A stretch of DNA of 64,000 nt. Origin: CAZFOB01 sp964520325. GTDB lineage: Bacteria; Actinomycetota; JAICYB01. The stretch's first letter is position 1; every line of letters begins with the position of its first letter. The notes under the pieces are model-generated. The model saw nothing but the letters and a program-made list of their open reading frames with translations. It did no database searches and had not been told where the DNA came from. The position numbers were made by a program, and so were the translations under genes. This document shows, one piece after another, positions 25,846-34,578 of this stretch. The stretch spans positions 1 through 64,000 of the forward strand of contig CAZFOB010000007.1 of NCBI GenBank assembly GCA_964520325.1, in the 5' to 3' direction.

Positions 25846-26258
25846 CCAAACGGTTCGACGAAGTGAACGTGGGTGACGAGCTCCCTCGGCTCGTGCTCGA
25901 TCTCACGCCGCTCATGATCGTCTCGACCGCTATCGCGACACGCGACTACCAGGACGTCCATCACGACCGCGACCTCGCGCAGCAGAAGGGGTCGAAGGAC
26001 ATCTTCATGAACATCCTGACGACCAACGGCTTCGTCGGCAGGTTCGTCACCGACTGGACGGGACCCGAGGCGCTCTTGAAGAAGGTGGCCATCCGCCTCG
26101 GCGCTCCGAACTATGCCTACGACACGATGACACTGAACGGCCGAGTGCTCTCTAAGGACGTGGTCGACGGCGATGGCACGATCGAGATCGAGGTCCGGGG
26201 CGCAAACTCACTCGGCGATCACGTCACGGGCTCGGTAACGCTGGTGCTCCCCTCATGA
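25827..26258 (+). CDS. chsH1: ChsH1: MaoC-like catalytic subunit of steroid enoyl-CoA hydratase
   Basis: 143 residues from GTG 25827, overlapping chsH2. One hotdog domain. RDYQDVHHDRDLA (about 39-51) keeps the Asp40 and His45 pair of R-specific enoyl-CoA hydratases. It forms a heterotetramer with ChsH2 that adds water to the C17-propenoyl-CoA side chain of the steroid, making the substrate for Ltp2. Overlaps ltp2 by ATGA. Confidence 0.9.
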   Translation: MATTLVTKRFDEVNVGDELPRLVLDLTPLMIVSTAIATRDYQDVHHDRDLAQQKGSKDIFMNILTTNGFVGRFVTDWTGPEALLKKVAIRLGAPNYAYDTMTLNGRVLSKDVVDGDGTIEIEVRGANSLGDHVTGSVTLVLPS

Positions 26259-27421
26259 CGTCGCCCATGACGTCCTCGATTGACCGAGCTGCGATCGCCG
26301 GCATCGGCGCGACCGAGTTCTCCAAGGATTCGGGACGCTCGGAGCTGCAGCTCGCTTGCGAAGCCACCGTCGATGCGCTGAACGACGCAGGTCTGCAGCC
26401 GTCGGACGTCGACGGCATGGTCACGTTCACGATGGATGGCAACGACGAGATCTCTATCGCGCGCAACCTCGGCATCCCCGAGCTCACGTTCTTCAGCCGC
26501 ATCCACCACGGTGGCGGTGCTGCGTGCGCAACGGTGCAGCAAGCCGCGATGGCTGTGGCGACGGGAGTTGCCGATGTCGTGGTGTGCTACCGTGCGTTCA
26601 ACGAGCGGTCGGGCAACCGGTTCGGCCGCACCGACCGCGCCGCGCCGGGCATGGACTACAGCTGGTACGCGCCGTTCGGGCTCGTGACGCCCGCATCGTG
26701 GGTCGCGATGTTCGCGCAGCGCTACATGCATGAGTTCGGCGCGACGAGCGCGGACTTCGGTGTGGTGAGCGTGGCCGACCGCCAACACGCAGCGACCAAC
26801 CCGAAAGCGTGGTTCTACGAGAAGCCGATCACGATGGAGGACCACCAGGGCTCACGCTTCATCGTGGAGCCGTTGCGGCTGCTCGATTGCTGTCAGGAGA
26901 GTGACGGCGGTGTCGCGATCGTCGTCACGTCTGTGGAACGCGCGCGCGACCTCAAGAACACGCCCGCGGTCATCCGAGCCGCAGCGCAAGGCGCTTCGTT
27001 CGATCAAGAGTCGATGACCAGCTACTACCGCGAGCAGATCAACGGCCTGCCCGAGATGGGGCTGGTCGGGCGCCAGTTGTGGGAACAGTCGGGGCTGGCG
27101 CCGCACGATATCCAGACCGCCATCCTGTACGACCACTTCACGCCATTCGTCCTCGTCCAGCTCGAAGAGCTCGGCTTCTGCAAGAAGGGCGAAGCGAAGG
27201 ACTTCATCGCCGGCGGCACGCTCGGGCTCAGCGGCGACCTGCCGATCAATACCCACGGCGGTCAGCTCGGCGAGGCGTACATCCACGGGATGAACGGGAT
27301 CGCCGAAGGCGTCCGGCAGCTACGTGGGACGTCGGTCAATCAGGTGCAGGACGTCGAGCACGTACTGGTAACCGCCGGAACGGGCGTGCCGACGAGTGGG
27401 TTGATCTTGGGGCTCAACTAG
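26255..27421 (+). CDS. ltp2: Ltp2: steroid side-chain retro-aldolase
   Basis: 388 residues. Nearly family-invariant blocks are present: AAIAGIGATEFSKDSGRSEL, YRAFNERSGNRFG, LLDCCQESDGG and the long C-terminal run beginning LPINTHGGQLGEAYIHG. The thiolase nucleophile is absent (HHGGGAACATVQQ). Ltp2 cleaves the beta-hydroxy acyl-CoA made by ChsH1/ChsH2, releasing propionyl-CoA and a 17-ketosteroid (androstenedione type). Two ATGs (26255 and 26267) sit in a small repeat of ATGACGTC at the start; the first gives the ATGA overlap with chsH1. Confidence 0.95.
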   Translation: MTSPMTSSIDRAAIAGIGATEFSKDSGRSELQLACEATVDALNDAGLQPSDVDGMVTFTMDGNDEISIARNLGIPELTFFSRIHHGGGAACATVQQAAMAVATGVADVVVCYRAFNERSGNRFGRTDRAAPGMDYSWYAPFGLVTPASWVAMFAQRYMHEFGATSADFGVVSVADRQHAATNPKAWFYEKPITMEDHQGSRFIVEPLRLLDCCQESDGGVAIVVTSVERARDLKNTPAVIRAAAQGASFDQESMTSYYREQINGLPEMGLVGRQLWEQSGLAPHDIQTAILYDHFTPFVLVQLEELGFCKKGEAKDFIAGGTLGLSGDLPINTHGGQLGEAYIHGMNGIAEGVRQLRGTSVNQVQDVEHVLVTAGTGVPTSGLILGLN

Positions 27422-27430
27422 GAGGAAACG

Positions 27431-28594
27431 ATGCCAGAAGCCGTCATCGTCGAAGCCGTTCGCACGCCGATCGGCAAGCGCAACGGATGGTTGTCCGGAC
27501 TCCATCCCGCTGAGCTCCTGGCTGCCGTGCAGGTTGATGTCGTGAAGCGCGCCGGCATCGACGCGTCGCTCATCGAACAAGTCGTGGGCGGATGCGTGAC
27601 GCAGGCGGGCGAACAGGGTTCAAATATCACGCGCAACGCGTGGCTGTCGTCCGGACTTCCCTACGAGACGGCGTGCACTACGGTCGACTGCCAGTGCGGA
27701 TCGAGCCAGCAGGCGAACAACTTCGTGGCGAACCTCATCACTGCCGGAGCGATCGATGTTGGTATCGGCTGCGGGGTTGAAGCGATGAGCCGGGTTCCGT
27801 TGGGCTCCAACGTGCGTAACGGTCCCGGCACGTCGCGTCCTCCGGGCGAGTTCCCGTACGACATGCCGAGCCAGTTCGGTGCAGCCGAACGCATCGCGGT
27901 CAAGCGCGGCTTCTCGCGGGCCGACATCGAGGCTCTCGGTCTGGCGTCGCAACAGAAGGCCATCCGCGCGCAGCAGGAAGGCGCGTTCGATCGCGAGATC
28001 GCTTCCATCGAAGCGCCGGTGATGACGGCGGACGGTCCCACCGAGGAGAAGCAGGTCGTGTCGAAGGATCAGGGGCCGCGCGAGACGACGAAGGAAGGGC
28101 TCGCGAATCTGAAGCCGGTTGCCGACGATGGCATCCACACCGCTGGAACCTCATCACAGATCTCAGACGGCGCATCGGCCGTGCTCTGGATGTCGAGGGA
28201 TAGGGCCGAGTCGCTCGGGCTGAAGCCGCGAGCGAGATTGGTCGGGCAGGCTCTCGTCGGGTCCGACCCGTACTACCATCTCGACGGACCGCCTGATGCA
28301 ACAGCTCGCGTCTTCGAGAAGACCGGCATGGCGATCGGCGACATGGACATCTACGAGGTCAACGAGGCGTTCGCGTCGATCGCACTCTCGTGGGCCACCG
28401 TGACCGGTGCAGACATCGACAAGCTGAATGTCAACGGCGGCGCGATCGCGCTCGGTCACCCGGTCGGCGCGACAGGAAGCCGTCTCTACACGACTGCATT
28501 GCACGAGCTTGAGCGCCGCGATGGTCAATTCGCACTGATCTCGATGTGCTGTGGTGGTGCACTCGCGACGGCGTCGATCATCGAAAGGCTCTAA
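27431..28594 (+). CDS. fadA5: FadA5-type steroid thiolase
   Basis: 387 residues with strong agreement to the actinobacterial FadA5: VRTPIGKRNGWLSGLHPAELL at the start, TTVDCQCGSSQQA (nucleophile Cys89), ETTKEGLANLKPV, GIHTAGTSSQISDGA, the NEAFAS loop, GGAIALGHPVGATGSR (His near 344) and the second Cys in MCCGGA near 374. FadA5 performs the thiolysis steps of cholesterol side-chain beta-oxidation. A strong AGGAGG lies 5 bp before the ATG. It sits between ltp2 and fadE28, a different gene order from M. tuberculosis. Confidence 0.93.
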   Translation: MPEAVIVEAVRTPIGKRNGWLSGLHPAELLAAVQVDVVKRAGIDASLIEQVVGGCVTQAGEQGSNITRNAWLSSGLPYETACTTVDCQCGSSQQANNFVANLITAGAIDVGIGCGVEAMSRVPLGSNVRNGPGTSRPPGEFPYDMPSQFGAAERIAVKRGFSRADIEALGLASQQKAIRAQQEGAFDREIASIEAPVMTADGPTEEKQVVSKDQGPRETTKEGLANLKPVADDGIHTAGTSSQISDGASAVLWMSRDRAESLGLKPRARLVGQALVGSDPYYHLDGPPDATARVFEKTGMAIGDMDIYEVNEAFASIALSWATVTGADIDKLNVNGGAIALGHPVGATGSRLYTTALHELERRDGQFALISMCCGGALATASIIERL

Positions 28595-28598
28595 CACC

Positions 28599-29762
28599 GT
28601 GGACTTCACCTTCAACGAGACGCAGGACGATCTGCACGTCCTCGCTCGCATGGTCTTCGACGAGATGGCTGCCACCGCTCGTGTGGGCGAGATCGAACGC
28701 ACGGACGACGCCCTCGACCGCGAGCTGTGGGCCGAGCTTGCGCGGTCGGAGATCCTCGGCGTTGCGCTACCCGAGGATGTCGGAGGCAGCGGCCACGGGA
28801 TCATGGAGCTCTGTGTTCTGCTCGAAGAGGTAGGTCGGCGCGTCGTGCCGATCCCGTTGCTGTCCACGCTCGTTCTTGGAGCGCTGCCCATCGCCGAGTT
28901 CGGCTCGATCGAGCAGCGCAAGAGGTTCCTCGTCCCCGTCCTCGAGGGCACGTCACTGCTCACCGCTGCCCTCCAGGAAAGCGCGCGCCACGACGCGCTG
29001 GCGCCGGCGACGATCGCGACGCGGGACGGATCGTCCTGGCGGTTGGACGGCGTGAAGGTTGCTGTGCCGCACGCCCCGCTGGTCGACCGCATCCTCGTGA
29101 GTGCTCGTACGGCCGCTGACGCATCCGCCCTGTTCCTGCTCGATCCCACGGCCCGCGGAGTCACGGTCGAGCCGACGCGATCAACGAACCGGCAGGTGCA
29201 GGGCAACCTCGTGCTCGAAGGCGCCATCGTCGACGAAGAGGATGTCTTACTCGACCCGAGCGCGCTGCTGTTCCTGCACCGCCACGCGATCGCGGGGATG
29301 TGCGCGACCGCGGTCGGCGTGCTCGACGAAGCGGTGAAGATCACCGCCGGCTACATCTCCGAGCGTAAGCAATTCGACCGTCCGATCGCGACATTCCAGG
29401 GCGCGACACTCAAAGCCGCCGACGCGTATATCGATACCGAGGCGGTGCGCGCAACGACGTGGTCTGCGATCTGGCGTCTGGCCTCGGCCCTTTCCGTGGA
29501 CGACGAGCTTGCCATCGCGAAGTACTGGGTCGCCTACGGTGGGCAGCGCGTCGTCCACAATTGCCAGCACCTGCACGGCGGCATGGGTGTCGACACGGAC
29601 TACGCGATCCATCGCTATTTCCTGTGGGCCAAGGAGCTGGAGCTCACGCTCGGTGGTGCGACGCCGCAACTGTTGAAGATCGGCGCATCGTTGGCTCAGG
29701 ATGCGCCGCAGGCGCCCCCAAAGCAGGATGCGCCGCAGGCGCCCCCACAGAAAGACGGTTGA
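28599..29762 (+). CDS. fadE28: FadE28: acyl-CoA dehydrogenase subunit of the steroid heterotetramer
   Basis: 387 residues including a 20-residue repeat tail. A shortened acyl-CoA dehydrogenase: FTFNETQDDLHVLARMV start, GVALPEDVGGSGHG, QFDRPIATFQGATLKAADAYI and QHLHGGMGVDTDYAIHRYFLWAKELELTLGG. In mycobacteria FadE28 pairs with FadE29 as an alpha2-beta2 enzyme that dehydrogenates the three-carbon side-chain CoA thioester. The order fadE28-fadE29 and the one-base overlap (TGATG) fit this. GTG start 28599. The last codons are two copies of QDAPQAPP from a 27-bp tandem repeat. Confidence 0.9.
   Translation: MDFTFNETQDDLHVLARMVFDEMAATARVGEIERTDDALDRELWAELARSEILGVALPEDVGGSGHGIMELCVLLEEVGRRVVPIPLLSTLVLGALPIAEFGSIEQRKRFLVPVLEGTSLLTAALQESARHDALAPATIATRDGSSWRLDGVKVAVPHAPLVDRILVSARTAADASALFLLDPTARGVTVEPTRSTNRQVQGNLVLEGAIVDEEDVLLDPSALLFLHRHAIAGMCATAVGVLDEAVKITAGYISERKQFDRPIATFQGATLKAADAYIDTEAVRATTWSAIWRLASALSVDDELAIAKYWVAYGGQRVVHNCQHLHGGMGVDTDYAIHRYFLWAKELELTLGGATPQLLKIGASLAQDAPQAPPKQDAPQAPPQKDG
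29697..29750 (+). repeat. 27-bp tandem duplication at the 3' end of fadE28 (same family as 33571)
   Basis: Two copies (29697-29723 and 29724-29750, one mismatch) lie 10 bp before the fadE28 stop and are translated. The core GATGCGCCGSAGGCGCCCCC, with S = C here, occurs in reverse complement with S = G in the 33571 repeat. GCGCC-GCA-GGCGC can fold as a tight hairpin. Confidence 0.95.
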
Positions 29763-30937
29763 TGTACATCGACCTCTCGGACGAACAGAAGGCACTACAG
29801 CTCGAATTGCGCGAGTACTTCGCGAAGCTCGTCACTCCTGAGAAACGCATGGAGACCGACGAGGAAGAGGAGATGGGCGACTCCTGGCAGGAGATGGTCG
29901 CTCAGATGGGCTCCGACGGGTGGCTCGGCATCGGATGGCCGAAGGAGTTCGGGGGCCAGGGGCGGGGACCGATCGACCAGCTGATCTTCTACGAAGAGGC
30001 CGGACGTGCCGGTGCGCCGATCCCTCTCGTCACGATCAACACCGTCGGTCCGACGCTTGCCCAATACGGCACCGACGAGCAGAAGGCGTTCTTCCTTCCG
30101 AAGATCCTCGCCGGCGAGATCCAGTTCGCGATCGGTTACACCGAACCGGAGGCGGGAACCGACCTCGCCAGTCTGCGGACGAGGGCTGTGCGCACAGGTG
30201 ATGAGTACATCGTCAACGGACAGAAGGTCTTCACAACCGGCGGCCACGTCGCTGAGTACGTCTGGCTCGCGTGCCGAACAGACCTCGACGCTCCGAAGCA
30301 TCGCGGCATCTCGATCCTCATCGTCGACACGACCGACCCCGGGTATTCGCACACGCCGATCCACACCGTGGCTGGCGGATTTACCAACGCCACGTACTAC
30401 ACGGACGTCCGTGTGCCGCGTAACCGTCTCGTCGGTGAGGAGAATCTGGGCTGGCGGATGATCACGACGCAGCTCAACTTCGAGCGCGTTGCGCTCGGCC
30501 CCGCCGGACGGATCTTTCGGGGACTCGACGTTGTGACGGCGTGGGCCAAGGAGACCAATGCTCCGGACGGACGCCGCATGATCGACCAGGAGTGGGTGCG
30601 GATCAACCTCGCGACGGTCCGCGCGAAGGCGGAGGCATGCAGCCTCATGAATTGGCGTATCGCGGCGTTGCAGCAGCACGGCGTACTCAAGGCCGGTGAT
30701 GCATCTGCGCTCAAGGTGTTCGGAACGGAACTGCGGATCGAGGCGACAGCGCTGCTCATGGAGGTGCTCGGACCGGAGGCCACTATCCAGAAGGGATCTC
30801 CACGGGCGCTGTTCGACGGCCTGTTCGAGGTGCAGTACCGAGGTGCGATCGTTGGCACGTTTGGAGGCGGGGTCAACGAGGTTCAGCGCGAGATCATCGG
30901 CGCCGCAGGCCTGGGGATGCCGAGAGTGCCGCGCTGA
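29762..30937 (+). CDS. fadE29: FadE29: catalytic acyl-CoA dehydrogenase partner of FadE28
   Basis: 391 residues. YIDLSDEQKALQLELREYF start, WLGIGWPKEFGGQGRGPIDQ, FAIGYTEPEAGTDLASLRTRAV, YIVNGQKVFTTG, HRGISILIVDTTDPGYSHTP and FGGGVNEVQREIIG give a near-colinear match to FadE29. With FadE28 it oxidises the 3-oxo-pregnene-type carboxyl-CoA to the enoyl-CoA that ChsH1/ChsH2 hydrate. The ATG shares one base with the fadE28 stop, which favours equal subunit synthesis. Confidence 0.93.
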   Translation: MYIDLSDEQKALQLELREYFAKLVTPEKRMETDEEEEMGDSWQEMVAQMGSDGWLGIGWPKEFGGQGRGPIDQLIFYEEAGRAGAPIPLVTINTVGPTLAQYGTDEQKAFFLPKILAGEIQFAIGYTEPEAGTDLASLRTRAVRTGDEYIVNGQKVFTTGGHVAEYVWLACRTDLDAPKHRGISILIVDTTDPGYSHTPIHTVAGGFTNATYYTDVRVPRNRLVGEENLGWRMITTQLNFERVALGPAGRIFRGLDVVTAWAKETNAPDGRRMIDQEWVRINLATVRAKAEACSLMNWRIAALQQHGVLKAGDASALKVFGTELRIEATALLMEVLGPEATIQKGSPRALFDGLFEVQYRGAIVGTFGGGVNEVQREIIGAAGLGMPRVPR

Positions 30938-30941
30938 CGTG

Positions 30942-32276
30942 ATGGAACGTTCGCATCCTGCCGGACACGACTTCCATCTCGACGAGAACGCGCCGTCGTC
31001 CTTCGATGGACCACTCCCGTCGCGCGGGGCCAGGGCGTTCCGCGCGCTTCGTCACCGCGAGTTCCGCGTCGTATGGAGCACGTTCATCGTGGGCCAGTTC
31101 GGGTTCTGGATCGCTTTCATCGCTCTGCAGGCACTGATGTCGCGGCTGACCGACGCGGACGGCACCTGGCTCGGGATCCTGTTCTTCTGCAACTTCTCGC
31201 CGATGCTGTTCCTCACGCCCATCGCCGGCGTGGTCGCCGACCGGCTCGAGCGAAAGCGCATCCTCATGACGAGCTATTCGCTGATGTTTCTGCTCATGAC
31301 GGCACTGGCCGTGACGACGTTCGCCGGCGAGATCACGCCGGTGCGGTTGCTCCCGTTCGCCTTCGGGATCGGATCGATCTTTTCGTTCAATGCTCCGGCG
31401 AGCCAGGCCATCGTTGCCCACTCCGTTCCGTCCCTCGATCTACCGAGCGCGATCTCGCTGCAGTCGGGCGGAGCGCAGCTCGCACGTGTGGTAGGCCCGA
31501 CGATCGCCGCTCCGCTGCTCGTGCTCTGGGACGAGGGCGCTGCCTTCGCCGCGTACGCGGTGGCCAGTGTCGCCGTCGTGGTTCTGCTGAGCCGGCTACA
31601 TCTGTCGCCGTACACACCGGAGGCCGACGACGGGAGCTTCCTCCGGCGCGTCCGTCGTGGGTTCGACCACGCACGTGATCGTCCACCGGCGCTCGCTGCG
31701 CTCTCTGTTCTTGCGATGTCGTCGCTCTTCGCGGCCGGTTACCTCTCGCTTCTCCCGGTGATGGTGAACGATGAGTTCGGTCGAGGGCCGACCGGGTTTG
31801 CAACGCTGGCAGCGGTGGCCGGATTCGGCTCGATGATCGGCGCGCTGGCGACTGCGTTTCGCGACAGCATGCCGACGCTGCGCTCCGCGGCGTTCCTCGT
31901 GACCGGATTCGGACTCAGTGTCGCTGCATTCGGGCAAGCACCGACGTGGAGCGCAGCACTTGTCGTCAGTGTCATCACGGGAGTGTTCTACTTCTCGGCC
32001 ATGACGACGCTCAACACCCTCATCCAGTTCCTTGTCGACGAGAACATGCGGGGACGGATCTCGAGTCTCTTCGTGATCTGCTGGGCTGGACTCGTTCCGA
32101 TCGCCGGACTGTGGCAAGGGATCGTGGCAAGCCGGCACGGCGTACGCACGTCGATGGTGATCGCCGGCGTTGTGACGGCGGCATATGCCCTTTCGGTTGC
32201 GGTGCTCCGCGGTGGACGGTACCGGATGACCCGTGAGTTCTTCACGGATGCGCTGCCGGCGACCGAGACGACATGA
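30942..32276 (+). CDS. MFS transporter in the kstR operon
   Basis: 444 residues. A soluble N-terminal 35 residues precede 12 membrane segments starting at WSTFIVGQFGFWIAFIALQ. GVVADRLERKRILMTSYS is the first MFS loop motif; the family resembles enterobactin-exporter-like MFS_3 proteins. It sits 4 bp after fadE29 and overlaps kstR by ATGA, so it is transcribed with the side-chain genes. Export of a steroid intermediate or a drug-like compound is a guess; no substrate is visible. Confidence 0.85.
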   Translation: MERSHPAGHDFHLDENAPSSFDGPLPSRGARAFRALRHREFRVVWSTFIVGQFGFWIAFIALQALMSRLTDADGTWLGILFFCNFSPMLFLTPIAGVVADRLERKRILMTSYSLMFLLMTALAVTTFAGEITPVRLLPFAFGIGSIFSFNAPASQAIVAHSVPSLDLPSAISLQSGGAQLARVVGPTIAAPLLVLWDEGAAFAAYAVASVAVVVLLSRLHLSPYTPEADDGSFLRRVRRGFDHARDRPPALAALSVLAMSSLFAAGYLSLLPVMVNDEFGRGPTGFATLAAVAGFGSMIGALATAFRDSMPTLRSAAFLVTGFGLSVAAFGQAPTWSAALVVSVITGVFYFSAMTTLNTLIQFLVDENMRGRISSLFVICWAGLVPIAGLWQGIVASRHGVRTSMVIAGVVTAAYALSVAVLRGGRYRMTREFFTDALPATETT

Positions 32277-32851
32277 TGCAAACGCTCACTCCGAAACAGA
32301 CCGCACGAAGGCAGGGCGTGATCCGCGCGGCATGGGAACTCGCCGACGAAGGCGGATACGAAGCCGTGCAGATGCGGGACGTCGCGGCGCGAGCCGACGT
32401 CGCCCTTGGGACCGTGTACCGGTACTTCTCATCGAAAGACCAGCTACTCGCTGCGGTCTGGGCGGATTGGACCGCGGCGCTTGAACTGAGATTGCGCGGC
32501 CGGCCCCTCGAGGGATGTTCCCGCGCGGAGCGGGCCATCGACTTCCTGCGCCGCGCGACGCGGCCATTGGAGCGACGTCCCCGGCTGGCTTCCGCACTCG
32601 TGATGTCTGTTGCGTCCCCAGATCCGCACGCGGCGGCTTACCAGCGCGAGGTTGCCTCCTGGATGACGCGGATCATGGTCGACGTCCTCGAAGGGCTCCC
32701 TGCGGAGGATCAACAGGGCATCCGCGAAGTGCTCGGTCACATCTGGTACTCCGTACTGCTGGCTTGGGTGAGGGGTCGCATGGACGTCGAGCACATGCAT
32801 GGCGTGATGGCAATGGCCTGTCACCTTCTGCTCGACCCACGGGAACCGTGA
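32273..32851 (+). CDS. kstR: KstR-like TetR repressor of sterol catabolism
   Basis: 192 residues. The helix-turn-helix region GGYEAVQMRDVAARADVALG followed by TVYRYFSSKDQLL (about 24-56) differs from mycobacterial KstR at only a few positions. The C-terminal domain keeps the IWYSVLLAWVRGR and CHLLLDP pattern of KstR ligand domains. KstR represses side-chain and uptake genes until a 3-oxo steroid CoA thioester binds it. Its gene lies downstream of box B in the operon it should control, implying autoregulation. It lacks the roughly 30-residue N-terminal extension I recall for the mycobacterial protein. Confidence 0.85.
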   Translation: MMQTLTPKQTARRQGVIRAAWELADEGGYEAVQMRDVAARADVALGTVYRYFSSKDQLLAAVWADWTAALELRLRGRPLEGCSRAERAIDFLRRATRPLERRPRLASALVMSVASPDPHAAAYQREVASWMTRIMVDVLEGLPAEDQQGIREVLGHIWYSVLLAWVRGRMDVEHMHGVMAMACHLLLDPREP

Positions 32852-33660
32852 CCCTCCTCGCGGTCGAGGGTGTATCGGTTTCGTTCGGTGGTGTGAACGC
32901 ATTGACCGATGTCGACCTGTCGGTGGACGATGCGTCGATCACCGGCCTCATCGGTCCGAACGGTGCGGGGAAGACGACGCTCTTCAACGTCGTGTCCGGA
33001 CTTCAGGTGCCGAACCAAGGCCGTGTCGTCCTCGAGCAGCACGACATCACCGATCTCAAGCCGTACCAACGTGCGCGACGCGGCATCGGACGCACGTTCC
33101 AGCGCCTCGAGGTCTTCGGCTCCCTTACGGTCCGCGACAACATCCGCGTCGCGGCCGAGATCCTGAAGGACTGGAACCGTGATGCTCCCGATCCGGCGAC
33201 GGTTGCGGACGAGGTGCTCGACCGCGTGGGCTTGCGAGACGTCGCGCGGGAGCGGGCCGATCGACTCCCGACGGGGATGGCACGCCTCGTCGAGGTTGGG
33301 CGTGCTCTCGCCGTGCAACCGAAGGTGTTGCTGCTCGACGAGCCCTCTTCGGGGCTCGACGAGCAGGAGACGGATGACCTCGCCGAGCTCCTGGAGGAGC
33401 TCGGCTCCCAGGGCCTCGGGATCCTGCTTGTCGAACACGACGTCCCGTTCGTGATGCGTGTATGCAGCACGATCCACGTCCTCGACTTCGGGACCATCCT
33501 CGCTGTCGGAACGGCGAAGGAGATCCAGCGGAGTGCCGCGGTGCAGCGGGCCTACCTCGGTTCGTCCTCTCATGGGGGCGCCTCCGGCGCATCCGGTCAT
33601 GGGGGCGCCTCCGGCGCATCCGGTCATGGGGGCGCCTCCGGCGCATCCGGATCCCGTTGA
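32848..33660 (+). CDS. Branched-chain-type ABC transporter ATPase (LivG-like)
   Basis: 270 residues. Walker A GPNGAGKTT (about 36-44), Q-loop GRTFQRLEVF (about 84-93), Walker B VLLLDEPSSGLDE (about 160) and H-loop LLVEHD (about 195). The signature segment is LPTGMARLVEVGRAL, a LivG-like variant. GTGA overlaps kstR. With the LivF-like ATPase at 38042 and the fused permease it would power a Liv-type importer. Its last 30 residues are three copies of HGGASGASG from a 27-bp repeat and are unlikely to be structural. Confidence 0.9.
   Translation: MTLLAVEGVSVSFGGVNALTDVDLSVDDASITGLIGPNGAGKTTLFNVVSGLQVPNQGRVVLEQHDITDLKPYQRARRGIGRTFQRLEVFGSLTVRDNIRVAAEILKDWNRDAPDPATVADEVLDRVGLRDVARERADRLPTGMARLVEVGRALAVQPKVLLLDEPSSGLDEQETDDLAELLEELGSQGLGILLVEHDVPFVMRVCSTIHVLDFGTILAVGTAKEIQRSAAVQRAYLGSSSHGGASGASGHGGASGASGHGGASGASGSR
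33571..33651 (+). repeat. 27-bp unit in three tandem copies at the 3' end of the livG-like gene
   Basis: Copies lie at 33571-33597, 33598-33624 and 33625-33651; the last differs at its final base. They are translated as the C-terminal tail of the ATPase and stop 6 bp before the TTG of the next gene. The reverse complement matches the 29697 repeat at 21 of 22 core positions with the same 27-bp period. Confidence 0.97.
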
Positions 33661-34550
33661 CGCGACGCTTCGCCATGGCGGTTGGGGTAACGCTTTTCGC
33701 CACGCTGTCCGCCTGCGGTCGGAGCGTTCCCAGCGTCATCACATTTCCGATCGACGGGCACCCGTCCGCGGTCACGGTTGCCGGAGGCTTCGTCTGGGTC
33801 GCCGATGACGGCAATCACTCCGTCCATACCTTCGATGCAAAGACCGGTAAGGAGGTCGGACGACCGATCGAGGTCTCGAGGAACCCGATCGCGCTGTCGG
33901 CAGGCGGTGGCTCCGTCTGGGTCGCACACGCCAGCGGCCGCGTGATGCCGATCGAAATCCGTTCGCGCCGAGCGGGTCGCGCCATCAAAGTCGGCGGCTC
34001 ACTCACCGGTATCGACTACGACGGACTCGTCTGGGTGACGGATCTCGAGCACGACGATCTCGTCAGCATCGAGCCGGGCGAGCGCAAGGTGACCGACCGG
34101 ATCCGTATCCCGGATGGCGCCGTTCGCGTGGCTGCCGACGGGGATCTGTGGACCACGAACCGTGAGAACACCGTGACGCGTGTGGCGCAGGGCGCCGTGG
34201 AAGACGTCATCGGGGTCGGGATGGGTCCGATCGGACTCGCCGGCTCGGCAACGACACTCTGGGTCGCGAACAGCGACGACGCGACGGTGTCGGCGATCGA
34301 CATCCGCACGTCCAAGGCGTCCGAGCCGATCCCCGTCGGGCGGGCACCGGTCGCGGTCGTACTGACCGACGACATCGTGTGGGTCGCAAACCAGGAGGAC
34401 GCGACGCTCACACGGATCGACCCGGAGGCACGAACCCCCATCGGAGAGCCGATCGACGTCGGCGTCCACCCGCGTGGCCTGGCCACAGACGGCACCTCGA
34501 TCTGGGTCGTCGGGACGAACCCTGAGGGGGTGGTCCGCGTTGACCCGTAA
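33657..34550 (+). CDS. YVTN-type beta-propeller lipoprotein
   Basis: 297 residues from TTG 33657 (TTGA overlap with the ATPase) or 291 from ATG 33675. The N-terminus FAMAVGVTLFATLSACGRS is a lipoprotein signal with lipobox LSAC. It is followed by about six repeated strands of the type VAVxxGxVWVAN (GGFVWVADD, GGSVWVAHA, DGLVWVTDL, ATTLWVANS, DDIVWVANQ, GTSIWVVGT), which make a six- or seven-blade propeller facing outside the membrane. No catalytic motif is seen. Placement between the two transporter ATPase/permease blocks suggests a role in sterol capture, which is unproven. Confidence 0.8.
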   Translation: MTRRFAMAVGVTLFATLSACGRSVPSVITFPIDGHPSAVTVAGGFVWVADDGNHSVHTFDAKTGKEVGRPIEVSRNPIALSAGGGSVWVAHASGRVMPIEIRSRRAGRAIKVGGSLTGIDYDGLVWVTDLEHDDLVSIEPGERKVTDRIRIPDGAVRVAADGDLWTTNRENTVTRVAQGAVEDVIGVGMGPIGLAGSATTLWVANSDDATVSAIDIRTSKASEPIPVGRAPVAVVLTDDIVWVANQEDATLTRIDPEARTPIGEPIDVGVHPRGLATDGTSIWVVGTNPEGVVRVDP

Positions 34551-34578
34551 GAAGGCCGCCGTCCCGGCTTTCACAATT

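Noticed and set aside
26255..26272. Tandem repeat ATGACGTC at the ltp2 start as a tenth array
   Set aside because: Only 8 bases repeat at a 12-bp period; too short to separate from chance.
27431..28594. Calling this thiolase an aldolase like its Ltp2 neighbour
   Set aside because: It keeps both thiolase cysteines and the GGAIALGHPVG His loop, so it is a true thiolase of FadA5 type.
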